From NCBI GenBank assembly GCA_014904845.1, contig MU119226.1, forward strand, positions 310,001 to 374,000: a stretch of DNA of 64,000 nt. The letters are read 5' to 3'. Both the position numbers and the translations under genes were made by a program. This DNA comes from Acephala macrosclerotiorum (taxonomy: Eukaryota > Ascomycota > Leotiomycetes > Helotiales > Mollisiaceae). This document shows, piece after piece, positions 34,655 to 44,469 of this stretch (positions are counted from its first letter, which is position 1; the number at the start of each line of letters is the position of its first letter). Under the pieces are notes generated by a model. It did no database searches, was not told where the DNA came from, and was given only the letters and a program-made list of their open reading frames with translations.

Positions 34655-35386
34655 TTTTGTGTGATGATATGAAGAGCGGTAAGGAAAGAAATTGAGGTGG
34701 GAAGAGCATGCTAGTACTCGTACCTGGAGCCAATGCATAGATGCCTGAGACCACAAATATTTCTCCGATGTCAACCTAAAATGCAGAATAAAACATTGGA
34801 AAGACTTTCAATCGAGCTGCCTACCATCAAGCCACGACTTCATCTTTAGTTCATCGAGATTCCTTATATTGCCTTGACGCGACGAAATACCGTGAACAGC
34901 ACGACCTCGAATTCGAAATGTAAACCTCGTTCCATCGATTCCCCTCTCTCCCTGCAGAGCCTCGACAGAATCTGGGATCTCACTATTGATCAACCGTAAG
35001 TACAGCCCGTCGTGGTATCAAATCGTTGCACTGAAGAGTAATAGTATCAGTCGACCAAAAGTTGGCACTACATATTCACACCACGATGTGGCATACCAAG
35101 TATCCTTCGTGTCTGCCGCGAACCGAGGGAATTGGGGCTTCAGTACTACAGTGGGACCATGTCTGGAGACAAAGCGACGGGCGGCGACGCCCTCACCACA
35201 GCTGTCCAGTGTGGGAGCTTTCTCGTTGAAATACACGAATTTCCCAATGTCTGCTCAATGGCCACTCGCCCATTATACTGGGTTTCCAACCAAGATTTGG
35301 TGCTTCACCACAGACCCATTAATTCTTGGATGTTTGACATCAAAGGCATCGATTGTTTCATGGTCTCGAATACACGGATATTTCGA
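34655..35386. other. Intergenic, no gene seen
   Basis: Upstream of the F-box gene and downstream of the thioesterase gene, both on minus. Frames on plus here are shadows or chance. Confidence 0.4.
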
Positions 35387-36090
35387 CTAAAGATTGGCTT
35401 TAGCAGTTCCGTACTTTGCTTCCTGAGCTTTGCCTATGTTTCTTTTCATCTCCAAAAACAGAGATTGTGCCTCGGCATATACAGTTCCGTCTTCGCCGAA
35501 GAAAGCAGCCTCGACCGTTACTTTTCTCCCCTCCTTCTTCACCACCTTGCCGACGCATCGCACCACTGCTGGTGTGAAGAGAGGTTTCTTGAAATTCAGG
35601 TTCATGCCTACTGTGTAGGCGCCGTTGTCTGGATAGGGTAACGTCAGCGGTCTGTTTGGCATGCAAAGAGTTGAGCCTTACCTCCCGATTGCTGCCATGC
35701 CGCCGTTCCCATCACTTCATCAAACACAGTCGCTATGAATCCTCCATGGCAGGTCTTTGCATAACTGTTGATGCCACCACCAAGGTCGAGCAGAGTTGAT
35801 ATCTCAACAAAGGGGTTCTTCTTGTCTTCGCCTGGCTGTACCTGGCCTTTTACTCTCTTCGGCAGTCGGAAATATGTTACACACGCCCGTACAGTGGTGG
35901 CTGAGTTCAGAGTCTCCTTCACGAATGTGTATTCGCCATCAAGTTTCTGTCGTCGGTCTGGAATAGCGACATGGATGATTGCTTTGTCGGATAGTAACTC
36001 GGAGCACCAGGGAATGCTCTTGAAGTGGCCGATCGGGTCTGAAAGGTATTGCCCATGGGTGGTCTCCTGCATTTCGGTAGCCATGGTCAT
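35387..36090 (-). CDS. Hotdog-fold thioesterase (PaaI/4HBT-like)
   Basis: About 216 residues from minus exons 36090-35682 and 35628-35387, with a 53-nt intron that restores phase (QQSG-DNGAYTVG). The start may be the first ATG (36090) or MATEMQ two codons later. The hotdog core is visible: GGINSYAKTCHGGFIATVFD, then EVMGTAAW, where HGG followed by D/E is the usual active-site pattern for fungal PaaI-like enzymes. A TVGMNLNFKKPLFTPAVV strand and KKEGRKVTVEAAFFGEDG, the two central sheet strands, follow. Members hydrolyse acyl-CoA or other thioesters; the substrate is unknown. It lies 1.8 kb from a P450 gene transcribed in the same direction. No targeting signal is obvious. Confidence 0.83.
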
Positions 36091-37885
36091 TTCGGTCTTT
36101 TGAGTTCAAGAAAAAATTGCTGGCTGTGCGATTTTTTGTTCAATACGAGCGAAACTTTGGGGTGCGGGATCATGTTTTCTGGGGAGTGGTTTTTACCCCC
36201 AAGGTCCTCGAGCAGACTTTCTCGCCGCCAAGAAAGCACTGCCGGTCGTCCAGAGACAGGCAGCAACAGAAGCTGAATGGGATCTCTCTGAGGTGGGCCC
36301 TTGACGGCTGTAGAAGTGGGCCTGTGGGAGACTCAGGAGAGGATGCGGTGTGCCCTCAGTCTGTACAGCTCTCACCCATCTTGCTATGCATTAATATCTG
36401 ATCAACCGGAAAGCAAATGGCCACGTCCATTGCATGTATCCCTACGACCGCATCGAGATAGAGGTATCTTTGGAACGACTCTGAGGACTTCTCAGAGCTT
36501 CTCAGCTTCTCAGAACTTCGAAGTTCTCTAACCTCTCGATGCCCAACAAATTTCCAACTGGTCCCTGTCCCATCCGATGGAAAAAGTTTAAATTCAATCC
36601 AGATACTCAGGCTTCAGGAGCCAGCATCGTATCCGATGTCCCCTAGCTCAGACAGCGCTGCGGCGAAGATCTCGTCATCCCTGCCAAGTGGGTTCAAAGC
36701 CATTCCCGGCAGAAGATGATAAGCATCAGCATTGGTCGGAGCTGATGGAACTCCCGTCGATCTTTCCAACCAAAGCTTAATTCGACATCCACAGACGTAG
36801 ATTCGCTGAAGACACCATGCCGCAGCCGCAGCCGCAGTCGCAAGCCGTCCTTCCAAGCTTGTTCCTTACACTTTACTCCTTTCAGGACCCATGCATATTG
36901 CAATTGCCATTTTGAGAAATGGCAAAAGTAAGGTGTTAAAGTGGATCCGCGAGCTGAGACTTGATCTGCAGCTAGTGGGCGATCAAAGAGCTTGTCATCT
37001 CGGGAAATTCGGACAAGTGACAAGTGCACGCTAATAACGCATTCGCGTCGGAATTTTCAATCTCTTCAATCGTATCCACTACTGTTATCTGAACCATAAG
37101 GGTCCCTGTCGCGTAAGGAGTTTGAGACCGAGCCGCTATGGGCCAATATTTCGCGAGCTTTTTTAATTCGTGAGCTAGGGATTCGTCTTCATGAACATCT
37201 CCACCTTGCATATTCTTATCGCGACATCTTGGCAAAGTGGCGCGAGGAAGAATGTCACCGCGACCCTTTTCCACTCAAATTCGCAAGTGACGCGGCCGGA
37301 GGGGCTCATCGTTCATGTGCTTCTGCCACATAGTTTTAAGCTTAGAATTATGAATATGAATTGTATCTCCTCATCTTTCTCCGCAACTTGAGGACCAGCA
37401 TTCAGATCATGCCTTTCCAATCCTACCTACCAGCGAGCACACGTCTCTATCTTGGTCCCGTCTTACTCCTCGATGCTTCACTTGACCTAGTCCTTGATCA
37501 GATAGCGGTGGGACAAGCTCTTATCTCGAGATTAATATTCCCGCGCGCCGAAGCATTGTCGGGCCAACTTCCTGGTCTTTGAAAACGCCACTGATGGAAT
37601 CTTTCTCTTCGGCTCATGATATGAGATGCAAGGGAGATGGGAGCGGGTGAGTTGTGGCAAGCTGCACGATGAGGGTGTTGACTGATCGACTTCAGATTTT
37701 TTTTCGTGGCGTTCGGATATGAGATGTTCCTGAAATTGAGAGGAAATGGAGAAGATACAACAAGAGTCATGGAGAGTATGTGTGACATAGTAAATGCTAT
37801 TCAGGGAGCGCTGTATCGCGGCCAAAGAAGGAGAGAATAAGACCAAGGCTTCAACCACTCAATCCAAGCCACTTCGTTAAACAAT
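36091..37885. other. Intergenic, no gene seen
   Basis: Contains short imperfect repeats of CTTCTCAG (about 36487-36515) and a GCCGCA run near 36820-36840. No coding region was supported. Confidence 0.4.
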
Positions 37886-39541
37886 TCACACCTCAGCCTC
37901 ATGCAACCTAACCCTCACCCCTCTTCCACTCCTATTCGAAAAAATATACTGAAAGAAAACGTCCTCAGCATCCTCACTCACCATCCCATCAAACCTCTGC
38001 AAAAATCTCACAACCACGTACCCCGTCTCCGTCAACGCAAACTGCTGCCCAATACACTTCCTCCTCCCCGCCCCAAATGGCAAGAATTCCCACCCCTGGT
38101 GCCCATTACCACCCAAACTCCTCTCCCACCTCTCAGGCTTAAACTCTTTAACATTAGCCCCCCAGATATCCTCCCTGTGCTGCATCGCGTAATTAGCTAT
38201 CAAAATCCTCATCCCCTTCGGTATGAAGATAGGAGAAGAGCCATCTGCTCCACCACCGTAGGGAAGCATAGTGTCAGAGGTGGCAAAACGTTCGTTTACG
38301 GGTACGACGGCTGCGACGCGGAGGACTTCTTGGATTACGTGGTTTAGGTATTCGCAGTTCTTCAATTTCTGGAATGAAATTTCGCCTGTTCGATTACTCC
38401 CAAACTCCTCTAAAATAATCGAACGCAGTTTTGAGAAGACGTGCGGATTGCGAGCTAGGTGGTAGAATACCCAGCCTAGTAAAGAGCCTGTGGTGTCGCG
38501 ACCTGCGTTCAGAATCTGCAATGTTTCATTTCGGAGCTCGAGAGGGTTTTGGGTGTATTTCGCAAGCTCGTCGAGGAGAAAGAATCGTCGAGGTTTTGAG
38601 GATTCGATTTCGGATTCTAGTTTCGATGCAGAGGGTTTGTTGAGACGGCACGTGACGAGCTCATCGACGAAACGGTGGACTTCTCGGCAGTGGTTTGTGA
38701 AGTTGGTGGAGTAGATGAAGCGATTCCAGCGTCCGAAGAGCCCTTTTGTGTATAGCCAGGATTTCCCGGCTTCGAGATGGTAGGAAAAGTTTGAGTCTAG
38801 GCGTTTGCTGTCTCCAATGTTTTCGGCTGTCATTTGGGTTTGGGAGTTGACTGAGCGGCCGTAGAGGAATTCGGTGGCGACATCCATAGTAAGGTTGAGG
38901 AATAGTGGCGCGAGGTCGACGGCTGTGGTCCAGCCATCTTTGCCGCGGGAAAGAATTGACAGGCTGAGAAGGGACTGAACATGTTCTTCTTCGACGTTGA
39001 GGTCTGAGATTTGTTCGCGCGCAAACTGATTGGTTGTGATGTTAGTGACTGATTGCTCAACAAGCCAGATTAAGAAATGACGATGGCTTACTTGAGGTCT
39101 CAAAAGCTGTCGGGAGTGTTTCCAAGCTTCTCCTTGGGCAGTGAAGATACCATCTCCTAGCAATGGAGACCAGATATCCTTCCTGTGTGGGCTGATCTCG
39201 AAGTCGCGAGAATTGGTTTGGAAGATAGCTCTGGCATTCTCGGGATCGCGCGTCACGATCAATTCATAATCCAGAGCTGAAGCGCGGAAGGTATGGACAT
39301 CCTGTCCGACTTCATCGAATTTCTCAATGAACCATTGAGGAGTACGTCCTTCTTTATTCGCCTTAGAGACTTCAGACAGTCTTCCAAGTCCAAGAAAGCC
39401 TGTTCTTGAAAGGGTTGGAGGATCCTCACATCCTCGTACTTTTGCTTCCGCTGCTTGTCTCCTTCTAGAGACTGCAGTTGATACACGCCAGAAAATAAAG
39501 GATAGAACTCCAAATAAAAACAACAAAGTGGAAGTAGGCAT
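37886..39541 (-). CDS. Cytochrome P450, CYP52-like
   Basis: Membrane-bound haem monooxygenase of about 529 residues. The ATG ends at 39541 (MPTSTLLFLFGVLSFIFWRV), giving an N-terminal ER anchor. One in-frame 66-nt intron, 39091-39026 on minus, is flanked by a CAA/GTAAGC donor and CAG acceptor; removing it gives LLRPQFAREQI. That sequence and the preceding GDGIFTAQGEAWKHSRQ are characteristic of CYP52 and related fungal families acting on alkanes and fatty acids. The I-helix motif is AGRDTTGS, the K-helix ExxR is EVLR, the PERF-type motif is FKPERW, and the haem-binding loop is FGAGRRKCIGQQFA with its Cys ligand present. The full set of catalytic motifs indicates an intact enzyme. Fatty-acid or alkane omega-hydroxylation is the family's usual role; the actual substrate is inference. 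Confidence 0.93.
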   Translation of the reverse strand: MPTSTLLFLFGVLSFIFWRVSTAVSRRRQAAEAKVRGCEDPPTLSRTGFLGLGRLSEVSKANKEGRTPQWFIEKFDEVGQDVHTFRASALDYELIVTRDPENARAIFQTNSRDFEISPHRKDIWSPLLGDGIFTAQGEAWKHSRQLLRPQVSHRHFLIWLVEQSVTNITTNQFAREQISDLNVEEEHVQSLLSLSILSRGKDGWTTAVDLAPLFLNLTMDVATEFLYGRSVNSQTQMTAENIGDSKRLDSNFSYHLEAGKSWLYTKGLFGRWNRFIYSTNFTNHCREVHRFVDELVTCRLNKPSASKLESEIESSKPRRFFLLDELAKYTQNPLELRNETLQILNAGRDTTGSLLGWVFYHLARNPHVFSKLRSIILEEFGSNRTGEISFQKLKNCEYLNHVIQEVLRVAAVVPVNERFATSDTMLPYGGGADGSSPIFIPKGMRILIANYAMQHREDIWGANVKEFKPERWERSLGGNGHQGWEFLPFGAGRRKCIGQQFALTETGYVVVRFLQRFDGMVSEDAEDVFFQYIFSNRSGRGVRVRLHEAEV

Positions 39542-40320
39542 TGTGATGCCAGGTCTAGACTGGGGTGAGTACAAAAGAATGAAGAAAGAAGGGGACCAAA
39601 AATTGGAGAGTGATTTTCCTGAGAGTACGAATTCTCATCCCCTACGTAGCCAAAGAAAGAAACTGTATCTTGCCGCAGAGCCCAATTGATCTGCATAGGA
39701 CCTACTGCAGGTCGTCTCTTTGCAGATTGATCGTCATCTGCCTACCAGACTCGATCATGCCTGATTCGTAGTTGAAAAATGATTTTCAAAACGCCCCCAG
39801 GCCCACTGCTGGGTGTGGCGACAGCCCGCGTTCAGGCTTGCGGGGGGCATAACAATAGTCCGACATTAGGGCACACTATGCTCGCTTAATTTATCAGCTT
39901 CTCGACTTAGCTTCATCAGGGGCCTGAAGCATCGTTCAGCAAAAGCTTTCTCGCAAAATCACTGGCTTTCCCAACTGAAGTGGGAACTGCTAGCTGTGCT
40001 TTTGCTCGGACTTGCTAATCTCAGACGTAGATCTCCGGGAGACAGCAGGGCCACAAAGCTCAGCTACAGAAAATCATAGCTCTCTCTGGATATCGCACTC
40101 TCAATCTGGAAGACGGAGCTCGGGAGCCGTTCGTAGGGTTCTCGACAGAAGGGAAAGATATGAAAGTCCTGTAGGACATGTGTTCTGCTGGAGGCGGAAG
40201 ACTCACGAAGTAGACGTTCTGCTGCAGAACCATTTTTACCTCTCATTATTTGAGCATCGGCTGCGGAACTCTTCTACAATTCTGTCTTTCCACTGCAACC
40301 GCTCCACTATTGATCTCGCC
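39542..40320. other. Shared 5' region of P450 and acyltransferase
   Basis: The two genes diverge here (minus and plus). About 780 bases without a gene could act as a bidirectional promoter. The acyltransferase frame is open upstream to 40012, but lacks family sequence before the ATG at 40321. Confidence 0.5.
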
Positions 40321-41786
40321 ATGGGTTCAGCAGGGTCACTTGTGCACCAGCTATCGCCAGTGGACCACCTCTCACCCCGAGTCCACGTGCCTAAGCTTCT
40401 GTACTTTGCCTCCGAAGAGGAACCTGATGTGATCGTGGAGACGCTCCGCGATGGGCTGGCAAAAAGTGTCTTGGCCTTGCCTATACTTGGAGGCACTGTT
40501 GGCTTGTTGCCAGGAGCTGCGCAGAAGGGAACTCTTGCCATTCAGGCTCCATACTTCAAAGCTGATGACAGTAACAAACCCTCTTCTTTATTCTCACTCC
40601 TTGATTTTGCTGCATTGGAGTTCCCAGCTCTCGATCATTGCAGTAAGCACCATGCTGATACCCTGTAGTTCTGTCCGTGAAGGATGTGCGTAATGACTAT
40701 GACTTCAAAGAGATTAAGTCAAGGCACTTCCCACCTGATGCATTGAGCGGCGAGATATTTGCAGCAGAAGTAGCGGCCAATCCAAGACGTGTGCTCCATG
40801 CTCAGGCAAATTTCATTCGAGGAGGGGTAGTACTTGTTTTCGCCATCCACCACTGTGTCGTAGACGAAACGGGAATCTTCGATGTGGTGAAATTGTGGTC
40901 GGCATTCTGCTGTGGAGCTGATGGTTCGGGCCTTGTCAAGCCAGAGTGGACTGATAGAAGTCCTCTCATGAAAGGTGAAGGCACTGGTCGCCTTGCGGAT
41001 CACCCTGAATACAATCTGCTACCCGAAGACAAGTCGGCCACCCTCGAATCCAAACCAGCCGAGTACATCTCAAAAGCTTCAGATACTTCCTCGTCCGCTA
41101 TATTCTTCTTCTCCGACGATTCTCTGGCGCAGCTAAAAAGATCTGCAGACCAAAAGGCAGACGGCGATTGGATATCCACCAACGATGCATTGTGCGCGCT
41201 CATATGGTCTCGAGTAACAAAGGCCCGCCACTCTGTTGGCATGGGAGACGCCACGTACTCCATGTTTAACATGATTGTCAACGGACGCAGCCGAATGGAC
41301 CCTCCAATGTCTGACGAATATATGGGCAATGTGGTCTTCGTCTCCAAAGCAATCTCTGGATTGGACGCGTTGACTTCTTCATCCGAACTCGCAGATCTTG
41401 CATCGATAATTCGAAAATCTGTGCTCGAAGTCGACAACAAGGCCATCAAGGATAAGGTAAAGGCTGTCGCGTCGGTGGATGATATTGGGCGCCTCGCTCC
41501 GGGAGGGTACAACTCGTTCGGACGCAATGTCGGTTGCACTTCGTGGGCAAACCAAGCATATTACTCTTTGGATTGGGGTAAAGCTCTCGGCACGATCGAA
41601 AGGGTTCGCTGGCGGAAGACCATCAGCGACGGCATCTTCGTAATTTTCCCACGCATCACATCCGAAGCTGGAGTCAATGCGGGTGGTGGCGGATTGGAGG
41701 TTTATATTGGTTTGGAGAAGGAGCCGCTCGAGTTGCTGCGCAAGGACAAAGTGTTCACACAGTATGCTGAGTGGAGATGTTCTTGA
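40321..41786 (+). CDS. BAHD-type acyltransferase (trichothecene 3-O-acetyltransferase-like)
   Basis: Acyl-CoA dependent O- or N-acyltransferase of the fungal transferase family, about 455 residues. It starts at the ATG at 40321 (MGSAGSLVHQLSPVDHLSPR). The active-site HxxxD motif is in VFAIHHCVVDETGIFD, and the structural DFGWG motif is represented by YSLDWGKALG near the C-terminus. I prefer exons 40321-40570 and 40669-41786, with a 98-nt intron (GTAACA donor, CTGAT branch site, TAG acceptor). This gives KADDILSVKDVRNDYDFKEI, the spacing expected for the family. A 26-nt alternative (40643-40668, GTAAGC donor, same acceptor) is also in phase and would add about 24 residues, but such an intron is shorter than fungal spliceosomes normally use. 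The acceptor substrate is unknown. Confidence 0.85.
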
Positions 41787-42587
41787 AGCAGAGGGCTAGA
41801 TTCGCTTGTGGTGAGGTCAAATTATATTGCCGCTTTTCACCGCCCTCGCCCTAGCAGTAACCTTAGTGCCTGAATCGACACCTTGTCTCAGCAAAAAAAA
41901 TACTTCACGAATATTGGCTTCCTCGCCGACATTGCTTGAATATACTGTGAAGGCATTTGTGGCGATTTCCACGATTGCCATCGTGGATTTGCGTTATGAG
42001 AAGCATAGCTGCTGAGACCAAGTGAAGCACACAGAGTTCACTGGTAACACATATTCATACTCGGGGCTTGAACTTGATACCCGTCCAAGAGGTAGCCCAT
42101 CACCGAGTTTATCACGGAAAGCCAGAGCACTCAGAGTCCGGGGTACAAGTGGCCCCCTCTCAGCAAGGCTAGAATCCGGCTTGGTGGCTAATATCATCTG
42201 TAGCTGGCATGCAGTGTATTGCCAAGTTCGCGAAGCCCGAGAGCCGAATGGCGAGGTAATACCAATTCATGCGTCCTTCGTTCTGAACGTCTGCACGAAC
42301 TATGACCAGAGCATCCCAATACGATGTATCCAATGGCAACATATGGACTTTCTATACCGTCCAGTCAGCAGCCTTAGCGCAGACGGAAGTCTTTTAAGGC
42401 TGAAAGGATGATCATCAGCTACCCCGCGTTGACCTTCAGCTTATTACAAACCCACGTCAGTATAGCCTGACCTCTTTGTCCTTTCACGTTGATAAAAGTC
42501 CATGATGTCGTCTCCACTTTCAAGTCATCGAAGTCGTCACATCTATCAGCTACATCCAGGATAGCATCCTTCGAACCAACAATCAAC
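41787..42587. other. Intergenic, no gene seen
   Basis: A plus-strand frame at 42022-42411 and its opposite-strand shadow have no recognised domain. No promoter element could be assigned with confidence. Confidence 0.4.
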
Positions 42588-43172
42588 ATGTCTGCAACCT
42601 TCGCCAATCCCGGGACGAAAGTCATCTCTCCAATCCAGCTCGCACACGTTGTGTTGAAGACTCAACCCTCAAACTTTAAAAAGATGGTCGACTTTTACAA
42701 AACCTTCCTCTCTGCAAATATCAGCCATGAGAACGATTATATTTCTTTCCTCCGCTACGACGACGAGCATCACAGAATTGCAATCGTCGCCATGCCCGAT
42801 GTTGGGCCCAGAGACCCAAAAGCCAGCGGTCTCTTTCACATCGCATTCACGTTCAACAGTCTCACCGACCTCGCTCTTGCCTATCTCCAGCGCAAGGCCC
42901 ACGGTATAGAACCATACTGGTCTGTCAATCATGGACCAACTACGAGCGTTTACTACCGGGATCCTGATGGCAACGATTTGGAGACTCAGGTCGACAATAT
43001 GAGCATGGATGAAGCCAACGACTTCATGATGACTCCAGAGTTTGCTGAGAATCCAATTGGGGTTGACTTTGTACCGGAGGATCTCATCAAGAGGTTGGAG
43101 TCTGGTGAGAGCGACGAGTCGATTAAGAAGAGGCCTAAGATCGGCCCTCGAGGTATTCCAACATTCTTCTAG
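42588..43172 (+). CDS. VOC-superfamily protein (glyoxalase/extradiol dioxygenase-like)
   Basis: Single-exon gene of 194 residues. The ATG at 42588 begins MSATFANPGTKVISPIQLAH; upstream in-frame sequence is open but not family-like. The vicinal-oxygen-chelate fold is shown by paired metal ligands: His in LAHVVLKTQPSNFKKMVDFY, His in GLFHIAFTFNSL, and Glu in YYRDPDGNDLETQVDN. The fungal group is often annotated as biphenyl-2,3-diol 1,2-dioxygenase-like. Extradiol enzymes cleave catechols and glyoxalases isomerise hemithioacetals; which one applies cannot be settled by sequence alone. The C-terminus is hydrophilic (SGESDESIKKRPKIGPRG). It lies just downstream of the acyltransferase in the same orientation, with 0.8 kb between them. 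Confidence 0.85.
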   Translation: MSATFANPGTKVISPIQLAHVVLKTQPSNFKKMVDFYKTFLSANISHENDYISFLRYDDEHHRIAIVAMPDVGPRDPKASGLFHIAFTFNSLTDLALAYLQRKAHGIEPYWSVNHGPTTSVYYRDPDGNDLETQVDNMSMDEANDFMMTPEFAENPIGVDFVPEDLIKRLESGESDESIKKRPKIGPRGIPTFF

Positions 43173-43746
43173 GCAGTTTTGGGGCAGACGCTCGTATTTT
43201 TTTGGTGGTTTATGAATACCCCTCCGTTCAAATTGTTAACCTTCTAGCCTGAGCACCTCCTTTTCCTAAAAGCATTCCTGGATGAAAACATTAGCTAGGA
43301 CAAGCCTTTGTGATATCAGGTTCAAAACTTGGTCAAGAATCAAGACTTACGTCCAATACACAAACAATTTTAAGCCCACACAAGGTGGACTCCTCAGGCT
43401 CCCACCAACGGAGCTCCAAACCATCACCTATACCGCTGCCTAGTCATTCCACTGATCAACCATCTATCAATTATGCATATAACTCTCCTTCTAACACTCT
43501 CCCCTTATCCGGGTAGCAATCCACATCTAACTCCATCGTTTCCCTCATGCATTGCCCCAAGCATTTCCTTTCATAATCCCACTAAGGGGATATGTCGCTC
43601 TTGGCTAGGTTTTGAGTTTTGCTCAAACATTGAGGTCACTGTGAGAAACTGAACCATTCCTCTGAGCTGATATGAAGATGAGGGGAAGTAAATCAAGATT
43701 CATGAGATGCGGGCATGCTTAATGCCTGTTGTAATTTCAACCCACT
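43173..43746. other. Intergenic, no gene seen
   Basis: Between the plus-strand VOC gene and the possible minus-strand gene to its right. Short plus-strand frames look random. Confidence 0.4.
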
Positions 43747-44469
43747 TCATCTAAAGTTGGAGGCAGACTCTCCTAACTTAGGAATCTCCCAATCCCCGCC
43801 CAAATCCCTAATCCCATCATCCCACAACTTCTCAACCTCATGTCCCCCCTTATCAACCCTTCCGACCGTCATCCAATTCGCTTGTCCACCACAAATACCT
43901 CTATCTGTAGCACAACTACCCCTCAGCGGGAGGTTGAACGTCCTTTGATCATACCATCTACATTATCTCAAGAAGTACAAGGAGGTACCTGTTGCTTCAA
44001 TAAGTTTGTCAACAGAGGAGTAACAGTGACATTTTGTGAACTATTCTGTGCGATGGGTGTTGGCTGTGAAGGCGACGGGGTGGTGCGGACAGAGGAAGAG
44101 CTCGATGCGTTGGTGGGTGCAGAGGGTGTAGGAGAAGAGATAGATGTGACACATTTTGAGGTCGATGCTCTTGAAGTTGGAGATGGTGCCGTGGTTGAAT
44201 GGAAGTGTAGTAATAATAATACCTTGATGTTCCTATGTAGAGGAAAACATTTGAAGGAGGATATGTATGGAACATTCATAAGTCTCGAGACCCTGGGCGG
44301 CGTTTGTGATGTAATAATTGTACGTGCTCCAGAGTTGTGAATAGTACTGGGAGTTTGAGGATGATGTTTGACCTCGAACTAAACATTGCTGGTAATAGAG
44401 GATCTGGCTGAGCGAGAAACATTCATCTCTAGGAAGATGACTTTGAAATGTCTGACAATGTGCATGCAA
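43747..44469 (-). CDS. Possible multi-exon secreted-type protein, unrecognised
   Basis: Three minus-strand pieces look coding. The first (from about 44469) encodes CQTFQSHLPRDECFSLSQIL, then YNYYITNAAQGLETYEC. The second, about 44200-43970, is Ser/Thr/Pro-rich with glycosylation-type NSS and NVT sites (SSPTPSAPTNASSSSS, SPSQPTPIAQNSSQNVT). The last reads WYDQRTFNLPLRGSCATDRG, then ICGGQANWMTVGRVDKGG and IRDLGGDWEIPKLGES, ending at 43747. Cys content, the Ser/Thr-rich linker and N-glycosylation sites suggest a secreted or cell-wall protein. I could not fix the splice sites: the obvious 31-nt GT-AG segment before the last piece is too short and out of phase. The gene may be damaged or the exon borders may differ. 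Confidence 0.4.

Noticed and set aside
42055..42200. Possible tRNA-like segment with GTTCAAG on minus
   Set aside because: No cloverleaf could be formed. The match is limited to the T-loop-like bases.
43840..44340. 166-codon plus-strand frame, acidic with Gly/Val-rich sequence
   Set aside because: It is the complement of Ser/Thr/Pro-rich coding sequence on minus; the minus reading has N-glycosylation sites and a sensible continuation.
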